Source: Candidatus Barnesiella excrementigallinarum (GTDB lineage Bacteria; Bacteroidota; Bacteroidia; Bacteroidales; Barnesiellaceae). Taken from it: a stretch of 64,000 bases of DNA. The position numbers and the translations under genes are program-made. The notes beneath the pieces were generated by a model. That model made no database searches. It was given only the letters and a program-made list of their open reading frames with translations, and was not told where the DNA came from. Shown here piece after piece: positions 59,446-64,000 of the stretch; the first letter of the stretch is position 1, and the number at the start of each line of letters is the position of its first letter. The stretch covers positions 1-64,000 of the forward strand of contig DXFL01000019.1 in the NCBI GenBank assembly GCA_019114445.1, written 5' to 3'.

Positions 59446-60870
59446 ATGACGAACCTTCCCCAATCGTTTATCGACCGCACCAGCCACCTGCTCGGCGACG
59501 ACTATTCCCGTTTTGCCCTCGCACTCGAATCGGAACTTCCCGCAAGCATTCGCCTTAACCCCGCCAAGAGCATTCCAACCGGTGAGGTTGGCGAAACCGT
59601 AGGCTGGGCGACACAGGGCTACTACCTGCCGAGCCGGCCGTCGTTCACCTTCGACCCACTGTTTCATGCCGGGGCTTACTACGTGCAGGAGGCCGCCTCG
59701 ATGTTCCTCAACCGGGTTATCAACCAATACATTCACACCCCGGTACGCTATCTCGACCTTTGCGCCGCTCCCGGCGGGAAATCGACCGACGCCATCGCCT
59801 CGCTCCCGGCGGGCAGCCTTGTGGTGAGCAACGAGGTCGTACCCAACCGGGCCTATATCCTTGCCGAAAATATCATCAAATGGGGCTCGCCCTACTCCAT
59901 CGTCAGCCGCAACGAAGCGGCCGACTTTGCCCGGCTCGAAGCCTATTTCGATGTGATCGCCGCCGATGTCCCCTGTTCGGGCGAAGGTATGTTTCGCAAA
60001 GACCCCGACGCCATTGCCGAGTGGTCGCCCGCCGGCGTAACCCGCTGCGCCGAACGACAACGGCAAATCCTCACCGACGTATGGGATGCCTTGCGTCCCG
60101 GCGGACTGCTCATTTACAGCACTTGTACCTACAACCTCGAAGAGAACGAAGAGATGGTTCTTTTCCTGATGAAACAGTTTGGCGCCACCCCCCTCGCCGT
60201 CGATACCGATCCCGCTTGGGGTATCGCACCCGCTTTTCTTCCCGAAGTTACCGCCTATCGATTCATGCCTCACCTTACCCGAGGCGAAGGCTTGTTCATG
60301 GCCGTACTGCAAAAACCGGGAGAGCCCGACGAATCCCGACGGGAACGACTGTTGTCTACTGTGGCGACAAGCGGGAAGCGAAACAAAAAAAACGCCTCAG
60401 CCCAACCGGCCATACCTCGGGAATGGCAACAGGCCTTAGCCAACCCCGACGGTTACACGTTCGTCAACGATAACGATACGGTTACCGCCATTCCCCATAA
60501 TTACGAGGCCGATTACAAACTCCTGTCCCGCCACCTCGACTTGCTGCACGCAGGCATTACCATAGCCACCGCCAAAGGAAAAGATTTCATTCCACACGTG
60601 GCTCTCGCCCTCTCGACGGCACTCGCCTCCGACAAGACGCCCCGTTTCGAAGCCGACCTCCCTACCGCCCTTGCCTACCTGCGTCGCGAAAGCATAGTCC
60701 TGCCGCCCGACCAGCCGCGCGGATATGTACTCATTGCCTATCGCCAATTTCCTCTCGGCTGGGTCAAGAACCTCGGCAATCGGGCCAACAACCTCTATCC
60801 GCAAGAGTGGCGCATCCGCAGCGGACACACCCCCGACACTCCGGCAGAACTCTCCATCGCCCATTTGTAA
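59446..60870 (+). CDS. RsmF-like rRNA cytosine-C5 methyltransferase (NOL1/NOP2/Sun family)
   Basis: YYVQEAASMFLNRVI, YLDLCAAPGGKSTDAIASLP, ADVPCSGEGMFRKDPDA and YSTCTYNLEENEEMV. Confidence 0.93.
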   Translation: MTNLPQSFIDRTSHLLGDDYSRFALALESELPASIRLNPAKSIPTGEVGETVGWATQGYYLPSRPSFTFDPLFHAGAYYVQEAASMFLNRVINQYIHTPVRYLDLCAAPGGKSTDAIASLPAGSLVVSNEVVPNRAYILAENIIKWGSPYSIVSRNEAADFARLEAYFDVIAADVPCSGEGMFRKDPDAIAEWSPAGVTRCAERQRQILTDVWDALRPGGLLIYSTCTYNLEENEEMVLFLMKQFGATPLAVDTDPAWGIAPAFLPEVTAYRFMPHLTRGEGLFMAVLQKPGEPDESRRERLLSTVATSGKRNKKNASAQPAIPREWQQALANPDGYTFVNDNDTVTAIPHNYEADYKLLSRHLDLLHAGITIATAKGKDFIPHVALALSTALASDKTPRFEADLPTALAYLRRESIVLPPDQPRGYVLIAYRQFPLGWVKNLGNRANNLYPQEWRIRSGHTPDTPAELSIAHL

Positions 60871-60998
60871 CCGGGGAAGTCCCAAAGGCAAACGGGGCCT
60901 TTCCTGCCAAACCGATACCATATTTCAAAGCCGAAACTTTTTTATTTACCATACCTCAATGTTTCGCGCCCTAATGTTTTATATATCGGTTTTTTTAT

Positions 60999-61006
60999 TA
61001 CTTTTG
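60999..61006 (+). promoter_or_regulatory. -7 box TACTTTTG for glgB
   Basis: TAnnTTTG match about 145 bp upstream of the start codon. Confidence 0.45.
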
Positions 61007-61150
61007 CAAATAGGAATGTAACAAAAGGCAGCTCCCGACAACCGGGGATTACCCCCTATCGACGCCATCTGCCACTTGTTTACAGACCAAGCAGACGGGT
61101 GCACGATACACCCCTGCCGCAAATGTCGTTTTCCCTTAAAAAAAAGCCCT

Positions 61151-63262
61151 ATGAAAACTTTGAAACTGATAAAGAACGACCCGTGGCTAACTCCCTACAA
61201 ACAAGCTATCGAAGGCCGGCACAACCGTGCTGTGGAAAAAATCGCCGAATTGACCAACGGCACAGGCAACCTTTCGGAGTTTGCCGACGGCTATCTCTAC
61301 TTTGGACTACATAAAGAGAAAAAACAGTGGGTATTTCGGGAATGGGCTCCCAATGCCAATGCCATCTATTTGATAGGCAGCTTCTCGGATTGGAAAGAGT
61401 TACCCGAATATCGGCTACTGGCAATCGGCGGAGGCGTGTGGGAAATAAAACTCCCCCTCAAAGCGCTGCACCACCTCGACCTCTACAAACTGTCGGTTCA
61501 TTGGAACGGCGGGCAAGGCGAACGTATTCCCGCTTGGGCCACCCGCGTGATACAGGATCCCGAAACATATATCTTTTCGGCTCAGGTTTGGGACCCGGCA
61601 AAGCCTTATGAATTCGCCAAAAAGAACTTCAAGCCGCAAACCTCTCCGCTACTCATCTACGAATGCCACATCGGTATGGCACAACAAGAGGAGAAAGTGG
61701 GCAGCTACAACGAATTCCGCGAAAAAATCCTGCCCCGTATCGTTGCCGACGGCTACAACGCCATACAAATCATGGCTATACAGGAACACCCCTATTACGG
61801 CTCCTTCGGGTATCACGTGTCGAGTTTCTTCGCCCCCTCATCGCGGTTCGGTACACCCGACGACCTGAAAGCGCTCATCGACGAAGCCCACAAAAAGGGT
61901 ATAGCCGTAATCATGGATATTGTCCACTCCCACGCCGTTAAAAACGAAGTAGAAGGGCTGGGACGGTTCGACGGCTCGTACAATCAATATTTCTATGGCG
62001 ACCACCGTCGGGAACACCCGGCATGGGACTCGCTCTGTTTCGACTACGGCAAGAACGAGGTAATCCATTTCCTCCTCTCCAACTGCAAATATTGGCTCGA
62101 CGAATTCCGATTCGACGGCTTCCGGTTCGACGGCGTTACCTCCATGCTCTATTATAACCACGGTTTAGGACAAGCCTTTGGCTCGTACGACGACTATTAT
62201 AACGGAGGACAGGACGACAATGCCATTGTTTACCTCTCGCTCGCCAACGAATTGATACATCAGGTAAATCCGCGAGCCATCACCATTGCCGAGGAGATGA
62301 GCGGTATGCCGGGATTGGCAACCAAATTCAAGGACGGAGGTATCGGGTTCGACTACCGAATGGCCATGGGTATTCCCGATTTTTGGATAAAGACCATCAA
62401 AGAGAAGAAAGACGAGGATTGGAAACCTACCGCCATATTTTGGGAACTCACCAACCGTCGCGCCGACGAAAAAACCATCAACTACGCCGAAAGTCACGAC
62501 CAAGCACTGGTGGGCGACAAGACTATCATTTTCCGTCTGATCGACGACGTAATGTACTGGCACATGAGCAAAGGCGATTCCAACATGACAGTAGACCGCG
62601 GTATGTCGCTCCACAAGATGATTCGACTGGTAACCCTCTCGACCATCAACGGCGGATACCTCAATTTCATGGGTAACGAATTCGGGCATCCCGAATGGAT
62701 CGACTTCCCCCGTCAGGGCAACGGCTGGTCCTACAAATATGCCCGTCGCCAATGGGACCTCGTAGACCGGGAAGACCTCAAATACCAATACCTCGGAGCT
62801 TTCGACCAAGCCATAATCCATTTGGTTGGTCAACAAAAGAAATTCGAGCAAACGCCTATCGTAAAACTATGCGAAAACGATGGTGACCAAGTTCTTGCTT
62901 TCCTGCGCGACGACCTGCTCTTCGTTTTCAACTTCCACCCCTTCAAATCGTTCAACGGATACGGCATTTTGGCTCCGAAGGGAGAATACGAGCCGGTATT
63001 GAGCAGCGACGATGCAGCTTTCGGCGGATATAACCTCGTTGATATGACGGTAAACCACCATACTCAATTCGACCCGCTTTTCGAAAAAGAAAAGAAAGAA
63101 TGGCTCATGCTCTATCTGCCTGCACGTACAGCCCAAATATTAAGGTGGAAAAAACCTCAGGCAGCAGCAACAAAAGATAAAGCAAAAGCTGCAAAAGCCG
63201 AATCCCCCGCAAAAAAGACAGAGGAAACCAAAAAACGAAAAGCAAAAAATAAAGCCGAATAA
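61151..63262 (+). CDS. glgB: 1,4-alpha-glucan branching enzyme, eukaryote-like subtype
   Basis: VFREWAPNANAIYLIGSFSDW, DEFRFDGFRFDGVTSMLYYNHG, AEEMSGMPGLATK and NEFGHPEWIDFPRQGNGWSYKYARRQW; start chosen at MKTLKLIK. Confidence 0.93.
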   Translation: MKTLKLIKNDPWLTPYKQAIEGRHNRAVEKIAELTNGTGNLSEFADGYLYFGLHKEKKQWVFREWAPNANAIYLIGSFSDWKELPEYRLLAIGGGVWEIKLPLKALHHLDLYKLSVHWNGGQGERIPAWATRVIQDPETYIFSAQVWDPAKPYEFAKKNFKPQTSPLLIYECHIGMAQQEEKVGSYNEFREKILPRIVADGYNAIQIMAIQEHPYYGSFGYHVSSFFAPSSRFGTPDDLKALIDEAHKKGIAVIMDIVHSHAVKNEVEGLGRFDGSYNQYFYGDHRREHPAWDSLCFDYGKNEVIHFLLSNCKYWLDEFRFDGFRFDGVTSMLYYNHGLGQAFGSYDDYYNGGQDDNAIVYLSLANELIHQVNPRAITIAEEMSGMPGLATKFKDGGIGFDYRMAMGIPDFWIKTIKEKKDEDWKPTAIFWELTNRRADEKTINYAESHDQALVGDKTIIFRLIDDVMYWHMSKGDSNMTVDRGMSLHKMIRLVTLSTINGGYLNFMGNEFGHPEWIDFPRQGNGWSYKYARRQWDLVDREDLKYQYLGAFDQAIIHLVGQQKKFEQTPIVKLCENDGDQVLAFLRDDLLFVFNFHPFKSFNGYGILAPKGEYEPVLSSDDAAFGGYNLVDMTVNHHTQFDPLFEKEKKEWLMLYLPARTAQILRWKKPQAAATKDKAKAAKAESPAKKTEETKKRKAKNKAE

Positions 63263-63300
63263 CCGTCGAATCGGACAACACGGTTTTGTAAATCATAGCG

Positions 63301-63340
63301 AAGGGCTGCTCCCGAAAACCAAACGGGGCAGCCCTTTGCC
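63301..63340 (+). terminator. Terminator after glgB
   Basis: AAGGGCTGCTCCCG ... CGGGGCAGCCCTT hairpin. Confidence 0.65.
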
Positions 63341-63471
63341 ATGACCCTATCCCCAGCAATCGGTCCCCTCCGAACCGACCCAAAAAGAAACACGATAGAT
63401 ATATGTTTGTAACTTTTCTGTAACATGAATGTTGTTCCTTTGCAGGTGAAAAGCTATGCAAATTGGAGATT

Positions 63472-64000
63472 ATGGAAACATTCTATCTAATTATCGTTAT
63501 CTTTATTTTCCTTATCGCCGTTTTCGATCTTTCGGTGGGTGTTAGTAACGACGCCGTAAACTTCCTCAACTCGGCAATCGGAGCCAAAGCCGCCTCGTTC
63601 AAAGTAATTATGGCCGTGGCAGCCGTAGGTATCTTTGTGGGGGCATCCATGTCGAACGGCATGATGGATATTGCCCGACACGGTATATACCAGCCCCAAT
63701 ATTTCTACTTGAACGAAATCATGTGTATCCTGCTGGCGGTCATGCTCACCGATGTGGTCCTGCTCGACATTTTCAACACGATGGGGCTTCCCACCTCGAC
63801 CACGGTTTCGATGGTATTCGAATTATTGGGCGGAACTTTCGCCCTCGCTATCGTGAAAATAATTAATAGCAACGGTGCCTTGCAAATGGGCGACTTGATC
63901 AATACCGACAAGGCCCTGCAAGTGATTATAGCCATTTTCGTATCGGTGGCGATTGCCTTCTTCTTCGGGGTCGTAGTACAATACATCGCGCGATTGATCT
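63472..64000 (+). CDS. Inorganic phosphate transporter (PiT family), truncated by window end
   Basis: METFYLIIVIFIFLIAVFDLSVGVSNDAVNFLNSAIGAKAASFKV and FNTMGLPTSTTVSMVFELLGGTFA; open to the last base. Confidence 0.88.
   Translation, partial: METFYLIIVIFIFLIAVFDLSVGVSNDAVNFLNSAIGAKAASFKVIMAVAAVGIFVGASMSNGMMDIARHGIYQPQYFYLNEIMCILLAVMLTDVVLLDIFNTMGLPTSTTVSMVFELLGGTFALAIVKIINSNGALQMGDLINTDKALQVIIAIFVSVAIAFFFGVVVQYIARLI

Overview
The window looks like ordinary Bacteroidales-type chromosome, inferred from TAnnTTTG promoter boxes, a T9SS sorting domain, TonB/ExbD genes next to pdxJ, a PCMD-like protein and DUF3256. I see no phage, transposon, CRISPR array or rRNA. About 55 protein genes are supported, plus tRNA-Val(UAC) and tRNA-Lys(CUU). 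Housekeeping blocks are cvpA-sufBCDS, rimP-nusA-infB, pdxJ-exbB-exbD-tonB, asnS, purB, fba, speA, truA, lgt and glgB. The most interesting locus is 36342-40013: four tightly packed, overlapping genes encoding a eukaryote-like steroid 5-alpha-reductase (SRD5A family), a single-domain Old Yellow Enzyme and two short-chain dehydrogenases. This has the layout of a steroid or bile-acid A-ring reduction pathway. Immediately downstream is a candidate standalone small RNA (about 40112-40281) with a well-spaced promoter, a 13-bp closing stem and a U-tract. Other points worth checking are a 26-bp perfect palindrome that forms a symmetric divergent promoter, structured 5' leaders, a prion-like tail on an RNA pseudouridine synthase, a histone-H1-like tail on a eukaryote-type glycogen branching enzyme, and a TonB receptor without a SusD partner. 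All calls come from reading the sequence and the supplied ORF track; no database search was run.
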